Source of the DNA: Spongilla lacustris
Lineage: Eukaryota; Porifera; Demospongiae; Spongillida; Spongillidae
Direction of reading: 5' to 3'
Assembly: GCA_949361645.1 (NCBI GenBank)
Contig: OX442423.1
Coordinates: 8,092,624 to 8,156,623 of the forward strand
DNA: 64,000 nt
The notes below the pieces were generated by a model that saw nothing but the letters and a program-made list of their open reading frames with translations, made no database searches and was not told where the DNA came from. Below, piece by piece: positions 1 to 13,717 of the stretch; position 1 is the first letter of the stretch; each line of letters starts with the position of its first letter. The position numbers and the translations under genes were made by a program.

Positions 1-1880
1 GTTCCCGCCCAATCACAGTGGAGTGTTTCTATTGGTTCCCGCCAAAATGCACTACAGCTAATTGATCCTTATTTCCTGTACTTTCTCACAGGCACGTGAT
101 ATTGAGGTTTATTGCTTTTCAGTCCTACATCAAAATGTATTCAATCTGATGGAGGATATTAACATAGGTACCATATTATCTTATATGTTATCTGTATTAG
201 TGTCAATGTATTATTGTGTGTGTTTGCATATGTACATGTAAATATGTGAGACTGTGATTTTAAAATTCAGCCTATTTTTAACAGTATCTTTTTTATTTGT
301 GTAATTGTGAGAACATGGTTAGGTTAACTGCACACACACTTGTGTGGTCACGTGCATGGGAGCATAGAATAACTCACCAGACCTAAATGTAGTTTTTTAG
401 CATAGGGAGATGGGAGACCGGGAGATAAAGTTGTAGAAAGGTGACAGATAGATGTATGGTGAGGATGGGATAGGAGCGTGAACGAATGAAGTTGCTGAAG
501 TTGCTGGCTGTTACATGTATCCTTTGGGAGTGCATGTGTGTGGTGTAGAAGAGCCTTTTCTTGGGAGTATCTGACCTTATGAACTGTATCACATGTACCT
601 GCAGGCCAATAGGAGCATGAGAAAGCAAACAGAATGTTATGTTTCTGTATTCCTTTGATGTCTAGTAGTGCAGTAAGAGGAGGGGCTTAAAACACCTCCC
701 CATGACCTCTATGAATAATTTGCATTGATTATGACACCTGCAACCTCCCACAATCCTCCTACCCATCCTATCTCACACATATTCATGAAAGCAGAAAGAA
801 AGGTTCCTCTGTCCAACATGCACAGATAAAGGTCCTATGGTTGCACAAGCAGTGGGGAGTAATTCCTCTGTTGCACAGAAGTCTCAGTTACAGAAAGGTT
901 CCACTGTGTCATCTGCCTCAGTGATAGAGAGAAAGGTACCTATTTTAGGCAGTTGAAAAGAGGTCTCTCAGCTTCCAAAACAGAGGGTGGCAGTTCTGTT
1001 TCCTGGACCATGAGTTTAGTTGATTAATAGTGAAATAGCTACACACACACACACACACACACTCTCCTACGCTTTCTTGTACACACGATACATATTACCA
1101 CATCAAGCTTCTAAAAATTGATATTTGCAATAAATACACTACACAAAACAAAAAAAGATAGTCATGTCACTAAGACAAATTTCCATTATGCAGTAGGAAA
1201 GGATTAATCGGTATCTCCAGTTGTTACTTCATCCAAAGAAGCACGGTCCTAGTGTGGAGAACATAAAGACATGCAGACACATACTTATGTACTTGAGGAG
1301 ACATACCTTTACCAGAAGTCTTGTTTCTTTTTTAATTTACCTCTCCAAAGTCTCAATGTTTGCCTCTTTAGCTTGCAAGTAACAACTGTGCCGGCACACA
1401 TGAAGCGTGAAGACTGAGTAGAAACAAAATACTAGTCTTAATTAAGAAAACACAAACACACACACATACACACACATGTAAACCACTCATGTATAAATAT
1501 ACAGGAAGGAATATCTTCATTCATTGATGCATTCATTTTTCACACGTCTCCCACATCTCTCAGTCTCCAATCTGTTCTGTTACTCTGCCTCCATACTCAC
1601 CTTATACTTTTTCCACCGCCAAATTACAAGATAACAAAGTCATTATAAATAAGAGGGGTACCAATGGTGCAAATGTATGAGAAGTCCCCTCTGAGGCATC
1701 TAAATACCTTACTGGTAGTGAAAGAAAAGGCAGTGTGTGTCACATGGGACATACTTGTAAGTGTAAGGCAATAATTTTTACCTATCAATTTAGCAGCAAT
1801 TTAGAGACACGTGACCAAATGGAGAGGAAGCTCTCTGCATAGCTGGTAGTAAGAATGGGTAAAGATATCCCTCATTTAGT
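1..1880. other. Region without recognisable gene
   Basis: I see no supported coding exon here. A short (AC)n run lies at 1041-1062 and an interrupted CA-rich stretch at about 1449-1478. Short open frames exist, but none shows a recognisable domain, signal peptide or splice-linked partner. Confidence 0.5.
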
Positions 1881-1909
1881 TTGCAGAGTGACCTACAATG
1901 TACATGTAT

Positions 1910-2171
1910 ATCACCATTGGGACCCCATTTTGTGTACCATTGGGACCCCTCTAATGTTTACACTATAGGGACCACACAACAGTGGGACCCCCCTTTTGTG
2001 TACACCATTAAAACTTTTAATGTGTGCGCGAACAGGACCTCTCTTATGTGTCCACCATTGGGACCCCTCTTATGTGTGCACCATTGGGACCCCTCTTATG
2101 TGTACACCATTGGGACCCCTCTTATGTGTACACCATTGGGACCCCTCTTATGTGTACACCATTGGGATCCC
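1910..2171. repeat. 26-bp minisatellite
   Basis: The unit ACCATTGGGACCCCTCTTAT plus GTGTAC (26 bp) is repeated; the copies from about 2053 to 2170 are almost perfect and the earlier ones are diverged. Degenerate copies of the same unit reappear at about 6963-7055, on the far side of the large satellite, so this minisatellite belongs to the flanking repeat described separately. The open frames through it are repeat artefacts. Confidence 0.85.
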
Positions 2172-2174
2172 TAT

Positions 2175-2433
2175 TAGGCTCTAGCTCCCGTGAGGCACAC
2201 GTACCTTAGCCTGGTGGGACGTTACAGTGCGAGCTGTTTCAGCGAGTTGCATGTTGTTGGGCTGGTTCTGCTCGAAGTGACGCTATTTTTTCTGAATACT
2301 GTCTGTAACAGGAAACAAATGCGCGGGGCTTACATTCTGAACTGATGATTACTTATTCATGTACAACATACCGTCTATGATCAATAATGTTCTGCTCTAT
2401 GTGATTACATGCACCCGTGCAGCTGCAGTGCTG
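2175..2433 (+). repeat. Direct repeat flanking satellite, left copy
   Basis: This stretch of about 260 bp reappears in the same orientation at 7061-7333. Both copies contain GGTGGGACGTTACAGTGCGA and end with GCAGTGCTGAAC. They bracket the ~4.5-kb satellite and are each preceded by 26-bp minisatellite copies. The pair could be terminal repeats of a mobile element whose inside is satellite, or a segmental duplication. Confidence 0.8.
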
Positions 2434-2460
2434 AACTGGTTCTGTACTTTTCCCTTTATG

Positions 2461-5400
2461 TAGATGTGTCAACAAAGCATGCAGTGGAAACACATTCACT
2501 CCATTCAGCAGTCACCCAATGCATTCTATGACACTTGATAGTGACCCAGAAATTACACCAACTCAACAAGTGTGTAGCAAACACATGTCTCACTAGTGAG
2601 GACTCAGTTAAGCATTTTTCAAACAACCCCTACCATTCCTATACATATGTCAACAAGGTCTGTAGTGGAAGCACATTCGCTCCATCTGCAGTCACCCTAT
2701 GCATTCTGTGACACTTGATAGAGTCCCAGAAATTACAAACAAACATCAATGGTGTTGCCCACACATGTCTCATTAGTGGGGACTCAGCTAAACATTTTTA
2801 TAACCATCCCTACCCTTCCTGTAAATGTGTCAACAAGGCATGCAGTGGAAGCACATCTCCAGTCACCCAATGCATTCTGCGACACTTGATAGAGTCCCAG
2901 AAATTACAAAAATACACAAGGGCTGTTCCCCACACATTAAGGTCTCAGCTAAACATTTTTCTTACCACCCCTACCCTTCCTGTACATGTGTCAACAAGGC
3001 ATGCAATGGAAACACATTCACTCCATTCTGCAGTCACCCAATGCATTCTGTGACACTTGATAGTGACCCAGAAATTACACCAACTCAATAGGGGTGTACC
3101 AAACACATGTCTCACTAGTGAGGACTCAGTTAAGCATTATTCAAACAACCCCTACCTTCCTATACATGTGACAACAAGGTCTGTAGAGGAAGCACATTCG
3201 CTCAATCTGCAGACACCCTATGCATTCTGTGACACTTGATAAAGTCCTAGAAATTACAAAAACACCCAGGGGTCTTCCCCACACATGTCTCACTAGTGGG
3301 GACTCAGCTAAACATTTTTCAAATCACCCTTTACATGGCTCAACAAGGCATGCAGTGGAAACACATTTGCTCCATTCTGCAGTCACCCAATGCCTTGACA
3401 GTGTCCCAGAAAGTACACCAACTCAACAGTGGTGTATCACACACTTGTCTTACTAGTGGGGACTCAACTAAACATTTTTTAACCACCCCTACCCTCCCTA
3501 TACATGTGTCAACAAGGCATGCAGTGGAAACACATTTGCTCCATTCTGCTGTCACCCAATGCATTCTGTGACACTTTACAGTGTCCCAGAAATTACACCA
3601 ACTCAACACTGATGTACCACACACATGTTTCACTACTGGGGACTCAGCTAAACCATTTTCTATTCACCCATACCCTCCCTATACATGTGTCAACATGGCA
3701 TGCAGTGGAAGCACATTCGCTCCATCTGCAGTCAACCTATATATTCTGTGACACTTGATAGAGTCCCAGAAATTACAAACATACATCAGCGGTGTTCCCC
3801 ACACATGTCTCATTAGTGGGGACTCAGCTAAACATTTTTCTAACCACCCTTACCTCTCCTGTAAATGTGTCAACAAGGCATGCAGAGGAAGCACATCTGC
3901 CGTCACCCTATGCATTCTGTGACACTTGATAGTGTCCCAGAAATTACAAAAATACATCAGGGGTGTTCCTCACACATGTCTCACTAGTGGGGACTCAGCT
4001 ATACATTTTTCTAACCACCCCTATTCTTCCTGTACATGGCCCAACAAGGCATGCAGTGGAAACACATTTGCTCCATTCTGCAGTCACCCAATGCATTCTG
4101 TGACACTTGACAGTGTCCCAGAAATTACACCAACTCAACATTGGTGAACCACACACATGTTTCACTAGAGGGGACTCAGCTTAACATTTTTCTAACCCCC
4201 CCTTCCCTTCCTGTAAATGTGTCAACAAGGCATGAAGTGGAAGCACATCTGCAGTCACCCTATTCATTCTGTGACACTTGATAGAGTCCCAGATATTACA
4301 AAAATACACAAGGGGTGTTCCCCACACATTAAGGACTCAGCTAAACATTTTTCTTTCCACCCCTACCCTTCCTGTACATGGCTCAACAAGGCATGCAGTA
4401 GAAACATATTTGCTCCATTCTGCAGTCACCCAATGCCTTGACAGTGTCCCAGAAAGTACACCAACTCAACAGTGGTGTATCACACACTTGTCTTACTAGT
4501 GGGGACTCAACTAAACATTTTTTAACCACCCCTACCCTCCCTATACATGTGTCAACAAGGCATGCAGTGGAAGTGCATTCACTCCATCTGCAGTCATCCT
4601 ATGCATTCTGTGACACTTGATAGAGTCCCAGAAATTTCAAACATACACCAGGGGTCTTCCCCACACATGTCTCACTAGTGGTGACTCAGCTAAACATTTT
4701 TCTAATCACCCCTACCCTTCCTGTACATGGCTCAACAAGGCATGCGATAGAAACATATTTGCTCCATTCTGCAGTCACCCAATGCCTTGACAGTGTCCCA
4801 GAATGTACACCAACTCAACAGTGGTGTATCACACACTTGTCTTACTAGTGGGGACTCAACTAAACATTTTTCTAACCACCCCTACCCTCTCTATACATGT
4901 GTCAACAAGGCATGCTGTGGAAGAACATCTGCAGTCACCGTATGCATTCTGTGACACTTGATAGTGTCCCAGAAATTACAAAAATACACCAGGGGTGTTC
5001 CCCACACATGTCTCACTAGTGGGGACTCAGCTAAACACTTTTCTAACCACCCCTACCCTTCCTGTACATGGCTCAACAAGGCATGCAGTAGAAACACATT
5101 TGCTCTATTCTGCAGTCACTCTGTGCATTCTGTGGCACTTGACAGTGTCCCAGAAATTACACCAACTCAACAGTGGTGTACCACACACATGTTTCACTAG
5201 TGGGGACACAGCTAAACATTTTTCTAACCACCCCTAACCTTCCTGTACATGGCTCAACAAGGCATGCAGTGGAAGCACATCTGCAGTCAACCTACGCATT
5301 CTGTGACACTTGATAGAGTCCCAGAATTTACAAAAATACACCAGGGGTCTTCCCCACACATGTCGCACTAGTGTGGACTCAGCTAAACATTTTTCAAACA

Positions 5401-6925
5401 ACCACTACCCTTCCTGTAAATGTGTCAACAAAGTATGCAGTGGAAACACATCTACAGTCACCCAATGCATTCTGTGACACTTGACAGTGTCCCAGAAATT
5501 ACACCAACTCAACATTGGTGTACCACACACATGTTTCACTAGTGGGGATTCAGCTAAACATTTTTCTATTCACCCCTACCCTCCCTATACATGTGTCAAC
5601 ATGGCATGCAGTGGAAGCACATTCGCTCCATCTGCAGTCAACCTATGCATTCTGTGACACTTGATAGAGTCTCAGAAATTACAAACATACACCAGGGGTG
5701 TTAATCACACATGTCTCACTAGTGGGGACTCAGCTAAACATTTTTCTAACCACCCCTACCCTTCCTGTAAATGTGTCAACAAGGCATGCAGTGGAAGCAC
5801 ATCTGCAGTCACCCAATGCATTCTGTGACACTTGAAAGTGTCCCAGAAATTACAAAAATACACCAGGGGTGTTCCCCACACATGTCTCACTAGTAGGGAC
5901 TCAGCTAAACATTTTTCTAACCACCCCTAACCTTCCTGTACATGGCTCAACAAGGCATCCAGTGGAAACACATTTGCTCCATTCTGCAGTCACCCAATGC
6001 ATTATGTGACACTTGACAGTGTCATAGAAATTACACCAACTCAACATTGGTGTACCACACACATGTTTCACTAGTGGGGATTCAGCTAAACATTTTTCTA
6101 TTCACCCCTACCCTCCCTATACATGTGTCAACATGGCATGCAGTGGAAGCACATTCGCTCCATCTGCAGTCAACCTATGCATTCTGTGACACTTGATAGA
6201 GTCTCAGAAATTACAAACATACACCAGGGGTGTTAATCACACATGTTTCACTAGTGGGGACTCAGCTAAACATTTTTCTAACCACCCCTACCCTTCCTGT
6301 AAATGTGTCAACAAGGCATGCAGTGGAAGCACATCTGCAGTCACCCAATGCATTCTGTGACACTTGAAAGTGTCCCAGAAATTACAAAAATACACCAGGG
6401 GTGTTCCCCACACATGTCTCACTAGTGGGGACTCAGCTAAACATTTTTCTAACCACCCCTAACCTTCCTGTACATGGCTCAACAAGGCATCCAGTGGAAA
6501 CACATTTGCTCCATTCTGCAGTCACCCAATGCTTTATGTGACACTTGACAGTGTCCCAGAAATTACACCAATTCAACAGTGGTGTACCACACACATGTCT
6601 CACTAGTGGGGACTCAGCTAAACATTTTCTAACCACCCCTACCCTCCTATACATGTGTCAACAAGGTATGCAGTGGAAGCACATGCGCTCCATCTGCAGT
6701 CACCCAATGCATTATGTGACACTTGACAGTGTCCCAGAAATTACACCAAAAATACACCATGGGTGTTCCCCACACATTTCTCACTAGTGAGGTATCAGCT
6801 AAGAATTTTTCTAACCACCCCTACCATTCCTGTAGACATGTCAACAAGGCATACAGTGGAAGCACATTCGCTCCATCTGCAGTCACCCTATGCACATTCT
6901 GTGACAATGGACACTGTCCTACCTA
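2461..6925 (+). repeat. Satellite array, ~177-bp unit, about 25 copies
   Basis: A long tandem array. Each unit carries GTGTCAACAAGGCATGCAGT, then GCATTCTGTGACACTTGA, a CCCAGAAATTACA box and CTCACTAGTGGGGACTCAGC. Spacing between the GTGTCAAC landmarks is roughly 160-185 bp. Near 5.5-6.5 kb a three-unit block repeats with an offset of 532 bp (for example 5773 to 6305), giving a higher-order period of 3 x ~177 bp. Unit subtypes differ in A/G-rich or C-rich variants. Many short open frames cross it, but they follow the repeat and are not genes. Confidence 0.92.
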
Positions 6926-7060
6926 AGAGATAGAGACCCTCTTATTTCCTTTGATGTCCAGACCATTGGGACCCCTCTAATGGGTGAACCATTGGAACCC
7001 CCTTTAATGTCATTGGGTCATCTCTTAATTAATAATGTGTGCACCATTGGGAGTCTTCTT

Positions 7061-7333
7061 TGGCTCTTGCTCCCCTGAGGCACACTACCTTAGCGTGGTG
7101 GGACGTTACAGTGCGAGCTGTTTCAGCGAGTTGCATGTTGTTGGGTTGGTTCTGCTCGAAACGACGCTGTTTTCTCAGAATACTGTCTGTAACAGGAAAC
7201 GAATGCGCCGTGCGTAGTACGTAGGCTTACATTCTGAACCGATGCTTACCTATTCGCGTATACCATAGCGTCTTTGATGAATCACGTTCTGCTCTACGTG
7301 GTTACATGCACCCGTGTAGCTGCAGTGCTGAAC
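7061..7333 (+). repeat. Direct repeat flanking satellite, right copy
   Basis: Second copy of the repeat at 2175-2433, in the same orientation, with scattered substitutions and a small insertion near 7210-7225. It closes the satellite block on its right side and is preceded by degenerate 26-bp minisatellite units at about 6963-7055. Confidence 0.8.
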
Positions 7334-8457
7334 GCGCGTACTTGCCGGATCGATGGATCGAATTGAAATGATGCCCACCGAGTTTGGTTTGTTATTAAAA
7401 CCGTTACTGCTGTTACAAACGGCGCGGTATGGGATGATTTGGGTTCTATAAAGATGCTGTGTTTTTAAAGCACTGAAGCACTGCCTGGGAAACAACTTAT
7501 TTAACGGCTTGGGGTCATTGATGGTAAAAACACTGGGTTTTACAATATTTGCTCCTGCATCTGCATGGGCCACGATGACTATTCGGATAGGTGAATGCAA
7601 AGTGCCCGCAATATGATGTTGCAGAGATGCAAAGTTTAGGAGGGTGGGGCTGTGTTGTGGCAATGTATCACGTGAATGCGATAATTATTCAATTATGTTC
7701 ACGTGAGGAACTCTCGTTCTCGGACCTAACATTATTTTATATGGATACCGCGCATGCGTAGGCGCTGCCTAACTTCAACAGCTTTAAACTCTGCTTCCAA
7801 AACACGAATCAATGCAATTGTTAGTTCCACAATTAGAGTATGACTTTCTCTACGGGTCTAATAATTCAAACTCTGCTTTTCACAAGTCCAATTAACGGAA
7901 ATTAATAAATTCCGTTTTAAACATTTGGCTTCGTTAGGCACCAGGCAAGATGGTAAACTGTTTATTGGCACGATTATTGGATGCTCCTTTGCATAGATTT
8001 ACCGCGATATTGGTGATTTATATGCTATAGCTTGACTTTGAGTGGGGGTTTTCCCGCAAAAACCTTAGATAAGGTAGATCACGTGATAAGTAATATTAAT
8101 AGCTATAAAAATTAATTTTTACACACTCTCTGGGGGTTGTTGCTTGTTGATCAATGCATTGGCATGTATTAAATAAACTTAATAATAACTTTTAATAACT
8201 ACATATTAATAGCTTTAAGTTAGTCATTGGCATGATTTTTACTTCAAACAGCATAATTTTACAATGTTCAGTTCTGGAGTTATAGCAATTCAAACATTTT
8301 GCGCGACTTTTGGATCACCCTGTATACTAATAAAAATGATTTTCGATTGCATGAAATTAACACTAACAACTACAAGTATACCGACACCTACATGTAGGAC
8401 AGGCTAATTTTAAGATGTGAAACACCATGCAGGCCAACCCTACTGCAGCTGTCACTG

Positions 8458-8603
8458 CAGGGGCGGATCCAGGATTTCAGAAAGGGTGGGATGTTAAAGA
8501 ATAATAATTAATTAAAGAGGGGGAGGGTGCGGGAGTGGGTACCCCGCCCGCCCAGCTAGGGAGCGCTGTAAGCTCTCCCCCCCCCCCCCCCCCCCCCCCC
8601 CCC
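8458..8603 (+). mobile_element. MITE-like fragment beginning CAGGGGCGGATCCAGGATTT, ending in a C tract
   Basis: The terminus CAGGGGCGGATCCAGGATTT resembles the end of non-autonomous DNA transposons common in invertebrate genomes (from general knowledge). It is followed by a G-rich stretch, then GGGAGCGCTGTAAGCTCTCC and 27 C residues (8577-8603). Related GAGCGCTGTAA / GCGCTCCCCCATACCCC pieces occur at about 49005-49060 and 55680-55735. No opposite terminus was identified. Confidence 0.5.
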
Positions 8604-11039
8604 TGACACCAACGCTTTTTAATTATATCATGCTCAAAACACTACATAAAACTGCGTGCAAAACTGGAAATTATTATTTTTTTTCAGTCATGAATTAAAT
8701 AATTCAGCAATTTACGATCAGTTATAAGAATATAATTGCTGGATCTATGTACTACAATCGGATGCTTGAAACAGTTTTCTTGAGATGTGCTCGCAGATTT
8801 CATCCACAGGTACTCTTTCTTTATAGTGCACGCATGAATGGAAATCAAAGCCAAAAGATGTTGCATATGTTTTGATCCTTCTCATTGATTAACTAGCTAC
8901 TTCGGCGATATCTAGCATGTATACGGATAAAAATCATTTTCATGTTTAATCATATAGATTGATCAATGCTTACTTTTTAAAGTAAGAAAACTGCATGCAT
9001 ACTTGAGTAAGTTACAAATGGCCTGTTTTGTTCTTTAGAGTACTAGTGCAGTGTGATATTGCAGTTTATTGCCGTATTGGAGAAGACTTTTAAGTTACAT
9101 CGCCTCTTGCATGGTTGCATTATGATTCATATTGCATAAACTGGAGACAAGCAAAAGAAAATCGATTCCGCTATCACAGAACAAGCAATCGCTATAGCGA
9201 TCGTTTTAAATTACGTAGAGTAGATTGTAAAACCTTCTGCACTGACCGAAAATGCCATGCACAGAAAGCTTGTATTCAAGACAAGACAAAATCGCGGGTC
9301 GAGGCACGCGCACGCTGAACTTCAGAAGCCATCTTTAGAATCGCCGTTACTTTTTGTTTAGCATCAGTACACAGAGAAGCCATGTTGCTTGCTATTTTGT
9401 ATACAGAATGCAGTTGTAAAGACAAAAACCTCAGGCGTCCCTTGAATTACTAGCTTACGCAAGTAAGCACCACGGTATAACGCGCTTACGTAAGAATAAT
9501 TGATCAATCTATGATAACTATACATGTGAACACTCAGTAACTTTCTTATTTCGCGGCATTGAAACTCGTGAACGTTCGCACACGTGATCTACAGCAATAA
9601 AATACTCCTATTATATCTATACATTTTGTCACTCAACAAGTTCATCCTACAGACAGAAGAAAGTGCCTTACGCACCACGCGTGTTTACACAACACGGTGA
9701 ATGGGTTCACTCTCTTGCTGCTTTATTTTTCTCTTTCCTTCTTATATTATACTTTTTATTTTCATTTCTCAGGCGTTCACATCATTACTGTTTCTATTTT
9801 TATTTTAGATTTTAACGCTCCTGCAAAGTAAAATGTAAGTGATAAATAATGCAGAATAATCAAAATATGTTAAATCAAGCTGCCTATCATGTCCGTTCTG
9901 CATGCATGTAATGTATCTGCATAACCACACACATTTTCGTCTGGGCTTGAGTGTGGTAAAGCATTTTAAGCCTCAGTAGTTTCACTACATCGTAGGCATT
10001 TTCCGGCTCAAAGTTCAGTTGTGCCAATCATACCCCTGTAGGGAACATCAGAGGTGCATGGATCATGTAGAATAGTGAGGCGCGGCACGATGACGTGATG
10101 GTACATGCCAAACGTTTTGCAATGCTCATGCAATGATTAGTTTAGCGGGAAAGGGAACTTGTGAAGCAATAAATATACCACAATGGACCCTTCTAGCAGT
10201 ACTGTTAGAGAAGTACAAGCTGTACATTAAGATCGGTGTGCTTCCTCAGCTTCTAGGCATAACTTAGTTAATCTTAGTTAATACAATCAAGGCAGTACTA
10301 CTGCAGGGTGGAAGAATTTTAAAACAGACTGCTGAACTTTGCACAAGGAGGCCAATGTAATTATTTAGTACATGCATGTGCAATGAAATTATAGTATTCG
10401 ACGCATGTCGAACTGGAGGTCACTTTTCTACTCTGTGTGCATATAAATTAAGATTTGGTATCTAGGGTAGCCCGGTGTCACAGGAGAATGGAATCTTGCA
10501 CCCCTGTGCCATATTTCCTAGGAATTTTGGCTCCAATTCTCCTAGAATTTCTTCAGTTAGGAAAATATAGGCATTCCTTAGCATAGCCATTGAATTTCTC
10601 ATAGGAATTTTGGAACCCCTTCGCATTCCTATTCATAATAATGGAAATCTAGAATGAGATTTAATTCAGAATATTCACTGGCCTTTTGGCACATAAGAAA
10701 GCGGAGGACCTTTTTAGTGGCTGTTACGTAATCACTAAATGCAGGCACGCAATATTAGATGAAATGCGTGAATTACAAATGAGCAGCTACATTGATTGAG
10801 ATAGTGACACACAACACGCAATGTTATATGCTTCGAAATGTAATTATAAATATACAATATCTTGATGCAATCTAGGATTAGTTTCTTGTGATGAATGTTT
10901 GAGCCATTTGCATTGAATGCTTCTCCACATTTCAGTGGCATATTTACATATATAAATATACATTGTATTAAGCACTGATGCTGTTGCCATGACTTCCAAT
11001 TCCGATTATCCCACGAAACGCGTGCTTAGTGCATGCAAT

Positions 11040-11295
11040 TTTAGAGATTGCATTTAGCGATAGGGGCCGCCGGCAGAACAAATTTATAGCGATTATGGCA
11101 GGAAAATTTAGCAATTGCAGCAGAATAAAAGAACAAAATCGCTATAAATTTGTAACGTAGATGTTCTGCCGCCTCATGCTCAATCGTTAAATTTGTTCCC
11201 GCTATCGCGTTGTTTTGCCGCAATCTCTGTTTTTTCCTGCAATCGCTATCGTTGTTCTGCCGCAATCTCTAAATTTGTACTTTGTTCTGCTGCAA
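11040..11295. repeat. Degenerate internally repeated/inverted element
   Basis: The words GAACAAATTTATAGCGATT (about 11077) and its near reverse complement (about 11135-11155), and repeated GTTCTGCCGCAATCTCT, are packed into about 250 bp. The organisation looks like a decayed foldback element just upstream of gene A. No coding content. Confidence 0.5.
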
Positions 11296-11476
11296 TCAGG
11301 TATTGGCCACGTACCACGGCCCGCGTTGCACATGTACATGATTATCTAGTAAGTTATTAATAGTAGTATTCTTAATTTGCATACCGAATAGTTTACAGCT
11401 TAATTGAACCTATATACCCCCTTTCTATTAGCAAAGCCACTGTAATCTTAGATAGTACTATCTATGCTGTAATGCT

Positions 11477-11492
11477 TATAAATGACCACGTG
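11477..11492 (+). promoter_or_regulatory. Possible core promoter of gene A (TATAAA + CACGTG)
   Basis: A TATAAA at 11477-11482 and a CACGTG E-box at 11487-11492 lie about 60-75 bp upstream of the proposed ATG of gene A (11553). The spacing suits a TATA promoter with a short leader. No transcript evidence is available. Confidence 0.3.
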
Positions 11493-11552
11493 ACTTAGCT
11501 CACTGGCTACGCCCCATCGCAAGTGGTTGCAGGAATTAAACAGTCGGCCGCA

Positions 11553-13685
11553 ATGGACAGCACATCGTTTACAGCGCTTATTCTATTGACTTCGTCCTTC
11601 GGTAAGGTGGAAACGTGTTACGTTTTCAATTACATATCTTTAACCATAGCGAGGTCGGCATTAATTAAGTATGCACATGGCCGACCATGGAAGCATGTAA
11701 ATGCTTATTTACATGTGCAAGTAGTCTGTTGTCAGGTACCAACGCCACATCCAGTTCTCATTGGAAAAACTTACAACTACACGTGTCCAAGTAATAATGA
11801 AACGACCTCACTCATCCAAATGATAGTGACCGTACCCGGGAATGCGCCTATAGCGCCACCCGACGCTCTCGGCACTCTGGCATCTCGCGGGGTGGTGGTA
11901 ATAGGTCTGGACACTGTATCTTTCCGCGCCAACACGAGCAACAACAACACAATTGTTTCATGCACCTACAAGAAGACGGCGGTGATATATCATATTGGCA
12001 TAATATTCACAGTATACGGTACGTCAGCTATAACTCGTATCGCATCATCATTTACATGTAAAATTTACATGGCAGACGCACTCCAACCGCCTCAACTACT
12101 ACAAGTGCACGTTCAAGGATCGTCTGCAAGCCATTTATTTTTCAACGTTACATGGACGCCGCCCCCGTACAAGAGCGTACTAAATTACGTTGTTTCTGTA
12201 CTAAACCAGAGTGGCCCGTCAAACAACTTCACACCCGTTGAGCTGATCAAGACTGAGAATTGTTCTTACACTTTCCCGCATCCATCGAGCCCCACGTCAT
12301 GTTATCGGTATCAGTTTGCTGTGGCGGCTGAGTACGCAGCCGGAATAAGCCAGTACAGTAATCCCGTCTGGGCGAATGTAGTAACTGGTTAGTTTGAGTG
12401 TATATTCCATTCTAGATCACTGATGTGTACTTTTTTTTTTTTCTCTACGCCAGTTCCGAGGCTTGCAGGGAGCGTCGAGTTCACCTTTTCCAGTCTGGAT
12501 GGAGTAACAATGCATTTCATGGTATATATAAAATTGCAACCACATGCATGCATGTTATATAACATGTATATATATATATTTAATGACATGTATATATCGT
12601 ATAATATTGCAGACTTGTTCATAGACATGCATGTACTAACGGCTCAATAATTCATATAGAAATTTGAAGACTGTTCAAACTCAACCATCGTTTATTACGT
12701 GGAGTTTCAGAGTATGACTCCCTATAAAGACGTGGAAACGTTTGGACCTTACAATTCGTCTGACACTGACGTGCACTTGGTATTTAACACTCAGGAGATG
12801 CTTCACGCGAATAGAATCTATTCGTGTTTTATAGTGGCTTCCAACATAGCTGGAAATACAACAAGTCTACCAATGGTTGTATGTAAGAAAACATCTTTAT
12901 AATTTCCTAATGTGACGCGTGGCATATGATGTACACATATAGACACAACTGATGTCCAGTCATCGACCATAACTGGTACTGACCACCAGTTGAATGTGAC
13001 CTGCTTCTTTGCTGAGGGTACACAAGCAAGGGGGTGTGCTGTGTGCCTGGAGAAGTCAGGAGAAGTGGTATGCCAGATGGTACCCAGAGTGAACGAGACA
13101 GCCAAGGGTGTGATAAGAACAGAGTTCTCTGTGGACTGCTACAACATCTCAGTGGTGGACTGGGAGGAGAATGGGTCCATTGGATCTCTGGATGTTCCCT
13201 ACATTTCAATCGGAATATCACACAATATGCCGGACTTCAATATGTGTACTAACAAAACTTATTATCAAAGTGAGCAATTAGCTATAGAGTCTTTTAATTG
13301 CTGGACTGTTGCTACAGCTCTTCATGCCATCTCCCTCTCCTTTTTATACATGCATGCATGTGAGCAGAAAATGATGACATGCAAGCGCAGCTGTTGGTAG
13401 CTGTTCCCGTGGCATCTTTGATTGTACTCGTGATCACATCAACAACACTTGTAACTGTTGCTTGCTTCTTGAGGCGAGGTGAGGTATTTGGAGGATCGGG
13501 CGCGACCTTAATTATGTGACTTTTTACAGGTATTCTGGCTGCAAAACACCAACACCAACAGCAAATAACAAACAAGAGGTGACATATTAAGCACATATTA
13601 ACTCTAAATAGAGTGCATGGAAAATACGCTAACTTGCACAACTGATGGGCATATTATAACTATTATAGCTGCATAATATCCCCCT

Positions 13686-13717
<32 letters not shown>

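Larger units (their letters stand above)
7340..11470. other. Gene-poor stretch upstream of gene A
   Basis: I see no supported gene. Contents noted separately are a MITE-like fragment at 8458-8603 and a degenerate inverted repeat at 11040-11295. The stretch is AT-rich with short open frames that show no domain or splice partner; a 137-codon frame on the minus strand at 7250-7663 overlaps the flanking direct repeat and is probably chance. Confidence 0.45.

Noticed and set aside
2715..6926. Series of short similar frames (HTCLTSGDSAKHF...)
   Set aside because: All are translations of the ~177-bp satellite on either strand, in changing frames, with no conserved start or stop.
7250..7663. 137-codon minus-strand frame
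   Set aside because: Its C-terminal part overlaps the repeat flanking the satellite, no domain is recognisable, and no splice partner is seen.
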